NCBI GenBank assembly: GCA_033557835.1
Contig: JAWQRO010000043.1
Coordinates: forward strand, 1-64,000
DNA: 64,000 bases
Origin: Helochares maculicollis
Lineage: Eukaryota; Arthropoda; Insecta; Coleoptera; Hydrophilidae
Reading direction: 5' to 3'
In this document: piece after piece, positions 12,888 through 26,600 of the stretch
How the letters are laid out: each line of letters starts with the position of its first letter
How positions within the stretch are numbered: the stretch's first letter is position 1
Notes under the pieces: generated by a model
What the model was told of the DNA's origin: nothing
The model's input: only the letters and a program-made list of their open reading frames with translations
Database searches by the model: none
Position numbers and translations under genes: made by a program

Positions 12888-13856
12888 GTAGGTTAATTTT
12901 CATTTCTAAAAGGCTTTCGTTTTCAAGTTCAACCCAAGGTTAATGAAAAATGAGTTTTCTTTGTTCTGATAAGAGTTTTTTCGGCGTTATTTGACGCAGT
13001 TTGCTTATCTCTATCTCTGGAATTGTTGTAGATTCTGTTTTGTTTTGGCTTTAATGCGAAATCAGCCTTTGGGGTTTTGAGGAATTCACTGTGATTTTTC
13101 TAGTTCGTTTGTTTGTTATCGGGTTTTGTTAAATTGTGGCAAAGGTTAATTTAGCAGTTGCTTGATTGGCGAATGGTTGTTTTGTGTTTCGTTTCAATAA
13201 GATGTTTTATAAACAGTTTCTGAATATAATCGCATTGTGATGATATAATTTGTTCGGGTAATTAATTAGGTTTAGATTCCTGTGGTGTGATCGCATGTGT
13301 TAGTGAGCTACGAAAAGATTTTACGGTTAGGGGGCTCGTTTGAGTACCGCCTTTTGAGTAACGGTACTATTAGATGAGGTAGTTTAACTGTTTGTGATCC
13401 ACCCCCTACCCTCTGCGCATGGCACTCCTCGCAATGCTTTAAAATGTCTTGCATCCACATACCTGGTAGTAGTACTTTTCGAACACCTTAGGTAGGTGGT
13501 GCGGTTTCGTTTTAAAAATATTTACGTGGCGCGTTTGTAAATTGTTTTGTTTATATAATCATGCAGTACCGGAGAGTTTCACTAAAAATTAAGGTAAATA
13601 GTATTTTGTAAATTTTTAGTGTGTGAATAAATATTCCCATGAGAATTATCGCAGATGGGAATAAGATTTTGGTGACATTATTACAATCTGTTTCTGCTAC
13701 AAATATGTTTATATTAGTTTGGTTCTATCTGTACTCTGAAGTGGACTGTTGTGTTGTATCCCAAGCTTGGCATGTGTTAAGTGCTCCTTTGATTTATCAT
13801 CTTCTATTAAAAAATGAAGACTTTGATCTTTTTACTATTTTTCATAAAATCGATAA

Positions 13857-14184
13857 TTGAGGGACCAAACTATGGACTACTGTTATAACCCGCTGGAGAA
13901 AATATTAGGTGTAATAACATACAAAGGAACGAATACAACGGAAGTCGTCATATTTTCTAATTTTTTGTTTCTGATGAATATGGCATTTGGGAATTGGTCT
14001 TGTTCATAAGAGTTAGACTTTTTTTTACTAAGAGGATCACAAGACCGTCGGTCCAGCAGATAAACCTTTAAATCAGATTTATACCCCCAAGAGGATAAAG
14101 GAACACAACAAGTGTGTACGTAGAGGTGAGATGTTGTATTTTGTTAAATCGGTAACAACAGAATTCCATAGTTTGGTCCCTCAA
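13857..14184. mobile_element. MITE-like element with 20-bp perfect terminal inverted repeats
   Basis: Left end TTGAGGGACCAAACTATGGA (13857-13876) and its exact reverse complement at 14165-14184 enclose 288 bp with no coding capacity. No clear target duplication is seen. Confidence 0.65.
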
Positions 14185-17100
14185 CGGGGATTTACAATTT
14201 GTCCCGCAAAGGCACACATTTAGATAAAGAACTGAAGATGGAACATTTGCACAAATTGTTTTGGTCGATAGTATTTCAGTTAGTTAATCAAACTACATCA
14301 AAGATTCTAAATTGTCTTCAACACCTGTCTTCTATTGCAATTTTTAGAGGATATCCATAAGTAAGAATCATTTTCTTAACATTATTGGGAGTAAATCTTC
14401 TTCAAAAACGTGATTTCCACAAATACTTAGTTTCATCATGGTGATGATGTATATGAGTGAGTATATGAGTACCAAATACCATTTAACCACTGCTAAGCTA
14501 AGTGCTCTTATATTGTTGGAAAGCATTGAATCTTATTAAAAGGGGACGAATTAAACAGGAATTTTGTGATTTAGTTTAGATTCTTGTGTTGACGTTCTTC
14601 TATTTAGTCAGCTATTATTTCTATCAAAATTGAATTTTAATACTTATATTATTATATAATTAAAACTTTTAATTTTATCATTTTTCGATCTTTTGATTTG
14701 GTAGACAATAGGTACTGACATCTTTGAGTGGCCATCTTCTGCTTACGATTGTGAACTTCGAATTTTTAGAAGTTTATCCTAAATATGTCTTCCTCACATG
14801 CAGTACTTAGGTGAAATATGTTGTCTCTTGCAATTGCTAGTGGCGTTTAGCTCACACAAAGAGACTTGGGTAAACATAATTCTAACTCATTAGCTAACCA
14901 TCAATGTAATAGTTGATCACAAATGAAACTAAGGACTTTATTCAATAAATTATTTACAAGAGGATGATATGAATTCTCTGCACCCGAGTCAAACAAAGAC
15001 TTTATTTATGTTTATCCATATTTCCTGTGGAAATAATTATTTGGTGGACAATGGCACCCAAACGCTTTTTATTAATTGGCAAGGAAAATCTACTTTGTAA
15101 GGAGTTGGTCCAAGCTCAGCGTCGGAGCTCAAAACTTTGATAAGTTAATATCTTTGATTTCACCAATTTTTTACCCAGTTTGAGGCCCAATATTTTTTAA
15201 TGCATGTCCAAATAAACTATACCTATAATAATGATGTTTGTTGACTGTCTATATATACTTTTGTTGATGTAGTGCCAATTTCTGAATTCCTCGCAAACAA
15301 AACATTGACGAAAGTTTATTACTTGCTTCCATACCGAAACGTTACTATACTATTGCACATTTAAATAACATATAATAATGATCGGATTTACGATTGACAA
15401 TACGTCATAAGCATGAGCAGGTATTTTTAACAGAGTGACTTCATATACCTTCAATCTAAAACAACGGCTATGTCTGAAATGCCCAACTGAGTAAAATTAA
15501 GATACAAATTCCAATTCCAGATAAGATCCCATGAACATACATTGATGCCAAGCTTATCCTTTTGTCTTTTGAAAGGATTGAACTTGATTTTAGTTTGGTT
15601 TCAACGATATAGTAGGGCTAAATTTTGGAATTGTCTAAATTGTCACACTTCCAATATTCAAATTTCAATTACATTTCGACAATCGAGTCGATCTCGTTAA
15701 AGCTAGTAAAGGAATATACAGAATATCACGGACTTGCTCATCTATTAAGTACTTAATGAATTGCCAAATTCCTTAGATTCAAATTATAAAAACGCCAAGA
15801 ATCACTCGCCATAACCATAGTCAGTCAAAAGTATATTTTACTAACAAGCAAAATTTTGAACATGCATTTAGAAAGTCTAGAGTACCAACCTCCAATTTTT
15901 AATCATTTTTTAAATTTATTTATACATCTGGTCAATTTATAAAAATCCAGTCAAGGCTAGTTCGGTATTGTACATAAGTGCGAATCTGCATATTAACCTA
16001 TGATTTCCTTTTGGTTTAAATTACTTTCCAAATGATGTTGTGTTGACAAAATTGAGTATGCAAGCCCAGAAAATGAAATATATTACACTCTATGTGCATG
16101 CTGCAAATTAACACGAATGCTTTACTTATTTGGCTCAGACTAGGAGTTCAGCAGAAATAAACCGCTTTTTACTACTGGAAACAAAAGTAAAACCTTGTGA
16201 TAAGCTACAAAACTCTAACATTTTCCGTGGTACTTTCTGTGTAATTTAAATCCCAGTTACCAAATGTTTTCGCTGCCATGCAGATAAAACTCCTGAAGCT
16301 TGCAACGATCCATTAAGTCAAAAGAGAACTTCAGTGACAATAAAATGGTACTCATAATACTTGAAAATCGTCTGCACAGCTTTTGTAGCACACTTCGTAA
16401 CCAAAACTACTTGGCTGGCCAAATTCAACATGAACTGCTCTTTTCCTTGGAATCGATCGTCTTTGCCCACTCCTACAAGAAAATGCATTTAAGTTGGAGA
16501 GCTTATCACCCAGTACTGCGTCACGATCCACCGCGTCACCGTTGTTTGGCCGGCTTACGCACGAAATTCGAATTAATCACCGCTTGCAGTAATTCTCACC
16601 ATCACCATGAAGAACTATATGACATGTAGGGGCCCATAAACAAAGCACGTCGCCCAACAACCCAAACCTAGCCGTCGCCAATCATCCACATACATACATT
16701 AAGTGGCCCAAAATGCACAAGACAGGAAAATCGTTTAAAATCCAATTAAGAATCTTGGCATCCAAAGAAGACCACCTGAAACCTATCATCATTTAATTCC
16801 CTGAGGCCTCAGGTGCATCCTTCAGTCCAAAAAATTAGCGCAAATGGAGTCAGTCTCTTTCGCTGCGTTCCTCTCGAAATTTTAAACATTTTAACAACTC
16901 TCCCTGCCATCGTTCGAGATTAAATTGCTTCACTAATAATAGTGCAAGGTTGCTGCAGCGCTCATTCTCTGACGTCATTGCGATGCACGATTTCTCTCTT
17001 CTGCGACTGCATTTCCTAGGTGCATCTTTTTTCAGTAAACCTTGCCACTATTTGGCAAGGATCGTGACCCTGAATGTTCTTTAACCGCTTCAATGTTGTT

Positions 17101-17651
17101 GCAATTATAAAACTACTTTCAACAGTGCCTCCACCAAACATTGCGGCGGATTTGTAGATTATTACATCCTTATGCAAATAAACGAATCTCTTATTTTGGA
17201 TGTTACCTAATCCTCGCGTTGCACTGTCTTTTGTAAGTCATGGCTTTTTTCGTTGACCTAGGTTTGGCGTATCCAAGCCAAGCTTATCGTCTCTTCACGT
17301 GACGCGGAAAATTCTCCTAATCTACGGCAGGTCTAAATTTGGCACGTCTGACTTTAATGTAGTTCCTCGATGATAATGAGAAAGTAAAAATAGGCTGCTT
17401 TTGGGCTTAGAATGGACAAGTTGAATATTTAATAGTGATAAGGCCAATGGCAATGAACTTTGGTTTTTGCACCACATTATTTAGTAGGTTTATGCATCAA
17501 AATTTTGTTGTTATTTTGCGTCGGTGTTAGATCCCATGACCTATTGCAAATATTACTTATCTTGCTAATTTTTTCCATTCCTTGCGACCGTCCAGCTGCT
17601 TCCTTGTTTTTATTTTAATTTAGACTCACTTTGCTTTTGTTCTTGTTCCAG
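14185..17651 (+). other. Rest of Blimp-1 intron 1
   Basis: No exon or element recognised. The 16.5-17.1 kb part is richer in CpG and holds a CRE octamer TGACGTCA at 16970-16977; it may be regulatory. Confidence 0.35.
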
Positions 17652-17696
17652 AATGAGAAGCCACAGCTAAGCCAGGCTTGCAACAAAATGAGACAG
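17652..17696 (+). CDS. Blimp-1: Blimp-1 first coding exon (start codon at 17688)
   Basis: A 45-bp exon bounded by a pyrimidine-rich acceptor (ttcttgttccag) and a strong donor (CAG|gtaaga). The frame that continues into the 23473 exon is open through all 15 codons and holds one ATG at 17688, giving M-R-Q before the splice. If joined to the upstream exon ending at 12887, the frame meets a stop at 12843 with no earlier ATG, which supports 17688 as start. The resulting start (MRQDILDDGG) resembles the short acidic start of vertebrate PRDM1. It is the least certain coding exon because only splice signals and frame support it. Confidence 0.62.
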
Positions 17697-20600
17697 GTAA
17701 GATCTTTTTTTTTTGTTAAGTTTCTTCTTTTGCTTCGTCGTCGGTTTGTCCACGCGAGTTAAAGGCGCGAAATATTGCAGTTGTTGTTAATCAAAAGATT
17801 GTCCTCGACCTTCCTCGCATGTAATCACGCAATTTATCCAATGGGATGGCTCCGACTGGAGGTGGACGGGTTTCGAGTGTTGAAGTGGTAATGCGGATAT
17901 AGGTGGAAGATTTAATAAATATTCCCTGAAGCGCTTTCCTGACCTTTAACATTTGCTGGGAAATCAAATGCTATTAAATCAGAGCTGCCTACGTAGCCCA
18001 GGTACCTTCTGGAAAACTGCATAGCTGGTGGTGGAAAGCGCAGGTGGGTGTCAACTGCAGTGGAAACATGACCGTTGCAAATGTCAGCAGTTCAATCTCT
18101 TAACCTTTGACCTTCTCCTCTAGGTTAGCAGATACACCCTCATCCCTTGATTCGCGGGGCTGCATCCACGATTCAAACGCACACAATTTTTGGAAGAGTT
18201 TGCTCGCTCGGCAACTTGCATGCCTATTAGAGTGATGGTTGCATAGTTCGGCGTGAATTTAAAAAATAGAGATTTGAATTTGGTCTCGTGCTACTAACAA
18301 TGCAATATAGATAAAGTAGGTGCAGGAAGTGCTGACATTTTCTAAGTCAAGTGCAGTATGCAAATTTTAACCTTAAACGCTTATATATCCCCTTGCATTG
18401 CATTGTTTATTGGGGTGACCTTTAAACCCTCGAAAGAATTCGACGTTGGACTGTTCGACCGAATTCTTGCCGCAATTTCCAGAACTTGCTGCGAATTTAC
18501 TTCGCTAGATCAAAATAAGGCATAACGCCTTGAAATCAAGGCTTCCCATCTTCCTGTTATTTTCCTTTATTCACTATAATGAAATGACCTTTGCGTGTTT
18601 ATGCTTTGAACTTTAGATGGCGCTGTCACTCAAAATATTTATTGTTTGTTTTCTGCACTCATATCTATGTTATGTAAATAGTTCAGCAAGTGTGTGCAAC
18701 TAAGGAAAAATACTAAATTATCTAATAATTTTTATGTAATTTTATACTTTGGCACTAAGGCTTGTTGTTGTTTCAATACAACTACTTAAGTTGTTTGCGC
18801 GGTGCAGTTAAGTTTGGGCAACTCTTTGAACTTTGGATAAAGGGTCTTCAGCTGCAATCAAGATTTGATGCACGTATTTCATCATATCAAATGATTAGTT
18901 GATCGTTCGACACACGATTTTTTGCCATAATTGAATCGCTGGATGGCGCTCTTGCAGTATTTTGTAGTTAAGTTCCCATACCCTAGCGAAACTAATTTGT
19001 ATTTGTGGCCACAGCCAAAATGCTTCTATATTTCCTACTTATAGTATTTATATCTTCCCAGTGTCGCAATTAAATTCCGGAACTGAATCTATAAACAAGA
19101 AATAAAACAATTTGATTCAAATATTTCTATTACATTATTCAAAATAGTCTCCTCCTGCTTCAATACACTTTTTACAGCCATTCAATAGTGATTCAAATGC
19201 CTGCTCAAGCTCAATTTTCGGTATTGCCTGTAACATACGCGTAGACTCTTTTAGGGTGGTTTCAATAACATTAAAATGCGTCCTTTCAACTTGTTTCATT
19301 TTTGGAAATAAAGAGTATGGTGCTAAATCAGGGGAATACGGCGAAGGATTCAATGCACAGACGATTTCGTGCCAAAAACTGACAAACAATCAATGATGTG
19401 TGACTCGGTGTATTGTCGTGTAACAAACACTCATTATAATAGCGATATTCTGGTCAAATTCAACGAACTATTCTCATTAATCATTGTAAAACTCTTAAGT
19501 AGAACGCACCAGTAACTCTCTGAGACGAACTCCAGGTGGATGATGCCTTTGCTATCGAAGAAAACAATGAGCATTGTCTCGATTTTTGATGGAGCTTTTG
19601 GAGTTTTCTTGGCTTGAGGTGAAGATTTTGACTTCTATTCGACACTTTGACGCTTTGTTTTTGGGTCATATTGAAAACACCAGGTCTCGTCACCAGTAAC
19701 AATTGATTTGAGAAAGGTTGATCTATTATTTGCTGCTCTCTCTGGAATGTTCTGGTCTCATCAATTTTTGCTCTTGGATTAGTGTGTGTGCGGAATAAAT
19801 TTAGCTCAGACCCTTGTTTTGCCCAAATCTTCTTTAAGAGTTCATCGTATTTTCTCTTTGTTAATGTTTAATGCTTCCTCCATCATTCTCAGTGTCGCGT
19901 TGCGATCGTTGGATGCAAATTCTTGCACTTTTTGAATCGCATCTGCTGTTCGAATTGTTATTGGTCTTCTCACCAGTTCGTTGTCCACCAGTGATTGCCT
20001 TCCAAAAATCGCATGTCCCACTCGAAAATCTTTGAACGTGATAAACATTCACTTCCATACACTTTTTGCATCGTTTGAAACGTTTCTGTGGCGCTTCTGC
20101 CGAGTTTAGTATGAAATTTAATATCAGAATATTGTTCCATTATTGATTTCAAACATGTAACAAAATAAACTGACCAATAAAATATCAGAATCAATAATAA
20201 ATGTTAACCGATTTAGATAAAAGTTTTAGACTATGTTCATATATGTCCAAACTTCATATGACATAAAATTTAAACAGATGTAGCTACTGAGATATAGCTT
20301 CAGCCCCGGAATTTAATTGCCGCACTGTGTATAGCGTAGCCTATTTAAATTTGTTTATGGACACCTGATATTTGTTTACAAGCAATTGCTTTTTGCTCTG
20401 AACTCTCACTTGGATAAAACTGTTGTGTCATTAACTGTATACGAGCTCTAAATTTTACTTCTTTCTTGTGCAAATCGAGCGGGAACCACTGTTGCCGAAC
20501 GATCCTTTGGTGTTCTTTCGCTTTTTAGAATCGTAGAATAGTCGATTTTCTGTATAATTAAATTTTCTCGCAAATTCGGGTCTGTGGAACCTACCATATT

Positions 20601-23600
20601 GTAAAAGGTTTGCAACCAGTATACTCTGGAAATGATCGGGTTGCCTATAGAACAGGTGATTCACGTTTCAGTATTATTGGGACGCAATGTACACATCACT
20701 ATCGATGTATCGTTTCTTAGTCAAAGATTACGTGTTCTTCTTCCTTGATATGTCGTTTGCTCTAAATTATACAATATATTACACAATACAAGACAAATTT
20801 AGTAACCTTGAGAACTCTGGATTATGGCTAAAATCAGTGCAGCCAACTGATACTTTAACATTCACTTAAGATATTTGCCCTTAATAGCTATATTTCATAT
20901 ATTGTCTTTAGTTATTTATGAGAAATTTGAGTAACCCCATTCTACGTGTTTTTAATCATCGCGATTTTTTCTCAAATTTTAGAATCAAATCATATATAGG
21001 CGAATTTCATGGAGATTTAAAACAGATGAGAGTTCATAAATTTATTTCAAATGAACTTATAATTTGTTTTCATACAAATATATTTGTAAAAACCGTTAGG
21101 CTTGATAGAAATTGCTTTTAAAGGACCATTTGGATGCCATAAATTTGCTCATACTTTAAGCACTCCAGAATGTTTAATGTGAGCAGCTTCAAGACAAAAC
21201 AGATTTTTTGTTATACAACTAAACTGTTTATACTGGTATCTTCGTTCAACTCAATTTCATTTATTCATCCTTTTATTGCTTGGTTATTTTATTATTTCTA
21301 TTAACTAAACGTTTAGTAACCTTGAGAACTCAGAATTATGCAGCCAACTGAACTTAAACTCAATTATATACTTTAACGTTCAATTAAGATATTTGCCGTT
21401 AATAGCTATATCTCATATATTGTCTTTAGTTATTTATGAAAAATTTGAGTAATCCCATTTTACGTGTTTTGAATCATTGCGATTTTTTCTCATATTTTAG
21501 AATCAAATCATATATATGCGAGTTTTATGGAGATTTAAAATAAATGAGAGTTAAAAATTTATTTCAAATAAACTTATAATTTGTTTTCATACAAATATAT
21601 TTGTAAAAATCGTTAGGCTTGATAGAAATAGCTTTTAAAGGACCATTTGGATGCCATAACTTTGCTCATGCTTTAACAGAAGCGCGACTTGCACTCCAGA
21701 ATGTTAAATGTGAGCAGCTTTAAGACAAAACAGAACTTTTTGTTATACAACTAAAATTTTTATACTGGTTTCTTCGTTCTACTCATTTTCACTTATTCAT
21801 CCTGTTATCGCTTGCTTATTTTATTATTTCTATTAACTCAACGTTTGCTTCGTATATTGCTGAGGGCTGTTTAGTTACTACTAATTTTTGTTGCTTTTAA
21901 TCGTTTAATTTAATGCTTTTTAGTATAAACAACCTAATGAATCCTCATAAATCAATCTAATATTTCATCTCTTAACTAGAGAAACAGATCAGACTTGCAT
22001 TTTGCAGATTCCTATCCCAGTGACCTGTGAGCCAATTTAATCCTTCTATTTATTTCTGGAAGTACGGGCCCTGAAATATTTATTACATGACCCACATAAA
22101 TTTATTCGTCAACTCTGGTCTGGTATTAACACATCTATTGCAATGTTTATGTCGCCTATAAATTTAATGTAAACATTGCAAGTTTTGCATGCGTTTACTG
22201 TCTGAAAGTTGCGATACATTTGCGCTCTTCATAGACCAGCAACTTTTGGAGACGCGAATATGTTCCTTAGTGGAGCTTTAGTGAATAACTAATTTAGAAT
22301 AAGGACAGCGCACGTGGTATTGATCATGCGGGGGCTACTCATTGAATTCCTTGATCATAAAGACAGGCTGGTTGTGCATTGACGATCGCCAATGCCTCCC
22401 TAAGTCCGCACTTTTGTATGAAACGTCGTCACCAATTTCTAAAAATTATATTCTTAAATCTCCATGTTCCGATTATATTGCTTTTTAGAACACGCAAGTT
22501 TTTGCCGGCACTTGAAACCACTCCCAGATTTAGAAAATGAATTTTTTCAAAGTTTAAACAGCGTATATGCTTAATTGAGAGTCAAAAGCTACTTGACATA
22601 TTTCTCTCAATAAATGGCCGTCCCTCAGCGCTAACTAATCGATTTAGTAATAATAGTAATAAATTGAATTTGAAGGTTCAATAAATCGAATGCAGCAAAT
22701 TTACAACAAGAGTAAAACTCCTTAACATGAAACCATCCAATATAACGAGCGGTATCGGTAACTACAGTTAGTTATTTAGGATGAAATGGGCTAGTTTCGG
22801 AAAAGCTGTTACAGATAATAATCACCTCTAACTGTTCATGCCTACTTAAAATGTTTAATATCTCCTACTTATAAGCTTTTATATGTGCATTCGGAATGTA
22901 AAACGTGATAATCGGAAATTGGAACCCGTTTTTACCAGCGACTCCTCTGCAATCAAGGGGGCAGAGCCGCGATTGATTTTTAACCATTCTCCAATAATGC
23001 ATCCTCCCGAGCGAAGGTGAAATAATGAGGTGTAGATTGGATTTGTTTTATAACGGTTTTATGCTTCTGCTGGAGCTTTGGAGGAGGAGGAGCTGATGAG
23101 GAAGGGCAAGGAGTAGTGAAAGGTATACGACGAATATGGGTCAGCGATGAATGCAGCTGGATATCGACCCAAGCGGACAGCCAGCACACTGCGATCGTCT
23201 CGGAAACTGCATTCAATGGCGACGTCATTAGTCTCCATGACGTCATGGAGTTCCCGGCTGAAATGTCACTTCAACTCTTTAATTTTAAAAGTCGCAGCTA
23301 AATTTCAGAGTTTACCATTAACACGCTTTCTTTTAAACAACTGCCGTGAACCGAATTTTAGTACTTCCGAAGCTAGTTTTTAATTTACCTCGACAATATG
23401 CTGTGAGAATGTCTCGATATTTGATTTTTCATTAAAGTTTAGAGGAATGCACTGTTTCGTTTCAATTTTCAGGATATATTGGACGATGGAGGCGTTACGT
23501 CCGCAGGCGACTTCGATCTTACGAACATACGGGAAGAAGAGTTCGAACTTCATACAACTTTCATTGTTCCGGACTTGCCCGTGGAACCGGGCACCCCAAA

Positions 23601-26600
23601 TCGAGCAGAATCCACTCTGCCGCGAAATTTGGTACTCAAGCCATCACAAGCCTTATCAGATGTAAGTGTTGGACATTGTAATCCAGTAGCTTAAAACATT
23701 TCTTTCATAGTAAAGCAAAAAAAAAAGAAATTCCTTCACCTTCAAAATTGTTGAAAACTACCAGTGAAGTGAAGATGGAGCCTTACTTAAATAATAATAA
23801 TCTATTTACATTATTTGAAACGAAAACTATTTTGTTTTAGGCACAAGGGGTATGGAGTACAGGATACATACCGCGAGGGACCCGTTTCGGTCCCCTGGTG
23901 GGCGAAATTTATGCCAAAGATGGGGTACCCAGCAGTGCCAATCGGAAGTATTTCTGGAGGGTAAGTTTCTACTTATCTCTTAGGCTTAAAGTTTTAACTG
24001 ATTTCGCTGATTTCTATACTCTTCTTCTCTTGGTGATGGGTTGATAATCTTTTTTCTAACTATCTTCAGGTTCAATTAAGAGAAGGGTTTTTCCGTAACA
24101 CATCTAATGACTCGCAGGTACTTGCTTTCTATTAAGCTCGCAATTTAATTGATGCCATACGTAATTTGGGCGTCTCGCCTAAAATTATCTATGCTCAAGC
24201 TAATTGTTCATTACGTTTGCAGATTTACAAGGATAACGAACTGTACTACTACATAGATGGTTACGACACTTGTAAAGCCAATTGGATGCGCTATGTAAAT
24301 CCGGCATACTCTTCGGCTTCTCAAAATTTAATAGCGTGTCAGTACAAGATGAATATCTATTTTTATACCATCAAAGACATCCTACCAAATCAAGAGTTGC
24401 TGGTTTGGTACTGCCGAGAGTTTGCAGAGCGCTTGAATTATCCTTTGACTGGAGAGCAGATGCTTCAGAGGATACGAGCTCAGGTGCAGCATAATGAAAT
24501 TATCACAGTCACTACAACTGAATCGGCGTCATCCCCTCCTTCAAAAGATGGTCAATATGAGCACCAATTGACTCCTAATGACGGCAGCGTTAGGTCTGAT
24601 GAAGGGTACCATAGCAATGGGTACCATGATGATGCTTTCACCCCTCCTGAAGACTCCACAGATTCAGACAGTAGTGACAACTACGTGCTGGATTTCAGGT
24701 AAGAATTACAGTATTATTCATCTTTCTATCAAGCAGCAGATCAAAATCCTAGATATAAATAAACACATGTGTGGAATTTATGGGAGCTATGATTTTCAGT
24801 AACACAAATACTATAGATCGGCTTCAAAATCTTCTTTAAATGATGAACTGGCGCCTTTCTGAAAACAACAGCAGGCAACCTGCAGAGAGTACTAATCAGT
24901 AGCTAAATAACAGTCTCAAGATGCTCTGTAAATTGTTTATTTAAATAAGAGCATCAATAAATGTGTATCTCAAAGCCAAATAAAATTGATAGTAGACATG
25001 TTTCAGATAAAAGCAAAACTTATCGAATTTAGGAAGCAGCGTAATAGGTACCATTATTTGAAAATTAAGGAAACATACAATTAAGATATGTTCGTCATTA
25101 TACAATTACCTAACATAGAAATATAGATATTTAGATTTTTCATACGGAATAAGTTGAAAACGGATTCATTGTTCTCCAAGCATCTTTTTTCCAATTATAT
25201 AAATATAACAGTAAAATTCCAGTATTGGCAAAAAAAGTGTAAAGAAATAAATCTGATATCTCTTTTGTGAGAAAAGGTAATTTCACATTATCCCCCTAAA
25301 AGACATTCAGACATTGAATTGACATACGTGAAATGTAATTTCAAGATTTATTTTCGTCGGTTTGGGCTGTCGTATTAAATACAGAAAGTCCGTACTGAGA
25401 TTATTGCAAGTAGATCTATCTGTCTATCTCAAGGAGATAGATTTTCTGTTGCATAAGCAAAGCGTAGGCAAGTGTTAGTAAAAGGATACCAATTTAAAAA
25501 CAGCTGTTTATATTTATGTGGTCTTTCCAGTAAAAAGCCCAAGAAGGAGGAGTCCCAAGTAATCAAGCAATCTCCGATATCCCAGGACAACCAGAAGAAT
25601 GAGTATCGGAAAGTGAAGATCAAAATAACCAAAGCTTACAACTACAAATCGAAAGGGGTTGACAGCGACCCGGAGATTGACAAGGAGCAATCCGATCCAG
25701 TACCTGAAAACACACAAAGTCCTCAACAAAGGATGACTCCTCCTAGCACAGTTATAGTACTCGACTCACCCCCACCTGAAGTTCCTAATGTTAAACCTTA
25801 CTATGAAAACGAAAGCAAGACTCAGGCACTTATATACACACCACCCACATCAAGTATCCTCGAAAATATCCTTTTGAGGAACAGAATCGACCCCAACAAC
25901 AACAGCGATAGCGGGACTCAGCCCAATGCCACCCCTCCACCGACAAGCCCAACTGAAATGGCTTATTCGTACAAGAAAAGCCATAGGTACAACATCCCAA
26001 TTCCTTGCAGCCCTGATTCCAGTTCAAATGTCCCCTCGCAGAATGCCCATCCTCCTCCACCCACCATCATCAAAAATCCCAGCCCGGTGCAGCAAAGCCC
26101 TCTGTATATGGGCCACCCTCCTGAGAACTATCCAAGTCTACACCAAAGTACTTATTACAATTTGTATCCAACTGCGAACGGAATAGTACATACAGCTATC
26201 ACTTCAGCTCCTAGTACAACGTACAGCCCCCCGTTGACAACTAGTTTCACGTCGTCGCATCACCCAAACAGCAGTTCGAGTCTCATCATACCAACATCAC
26301 ATATAATATCACCAAATTTGACCCATCATCTGTTGACGCCTTTGACGCCGCTTCAGCATGTCAATACAAGGCCGTCTCCTGCGAGTGCGAGGAGTCCTGA
26401 TAACAGCAACAGTTTGAGCCCTTCCAGTCCGAATGGATCAAATGGTGCTTCAAGAGGTAAGTAGTGAATCATTTCTGATGGCTAATGGGGGCAATTTTGT
26501 TCTTGGTCCAATCAATTGATTGACTTAATTGGTTGCAAATACTTTTTGATTTTTAACTGGACATACTTCCACTTCAATGATTTGGTAGAATAATGCTAAG

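Noticed and set aside
13639..13860. 73-codon ORF in Blimp-1 intron 1
   Set aside because: AT-rich chance ORF without motifs; it overlaps the MITE left end.
16300..16629. 109-codon ORF in Blimp-1 intron 1
   Set aside because: No motif, and a His-rich end of local composition; more likely regulatory DNA than coding.
22980..23246. 88-codon − strand ORF upstream of a Blimp-1 exon
   Set aside because: No family motif; it spans a G+C-rich regulatory-looking stretch and the CRE palindrome.
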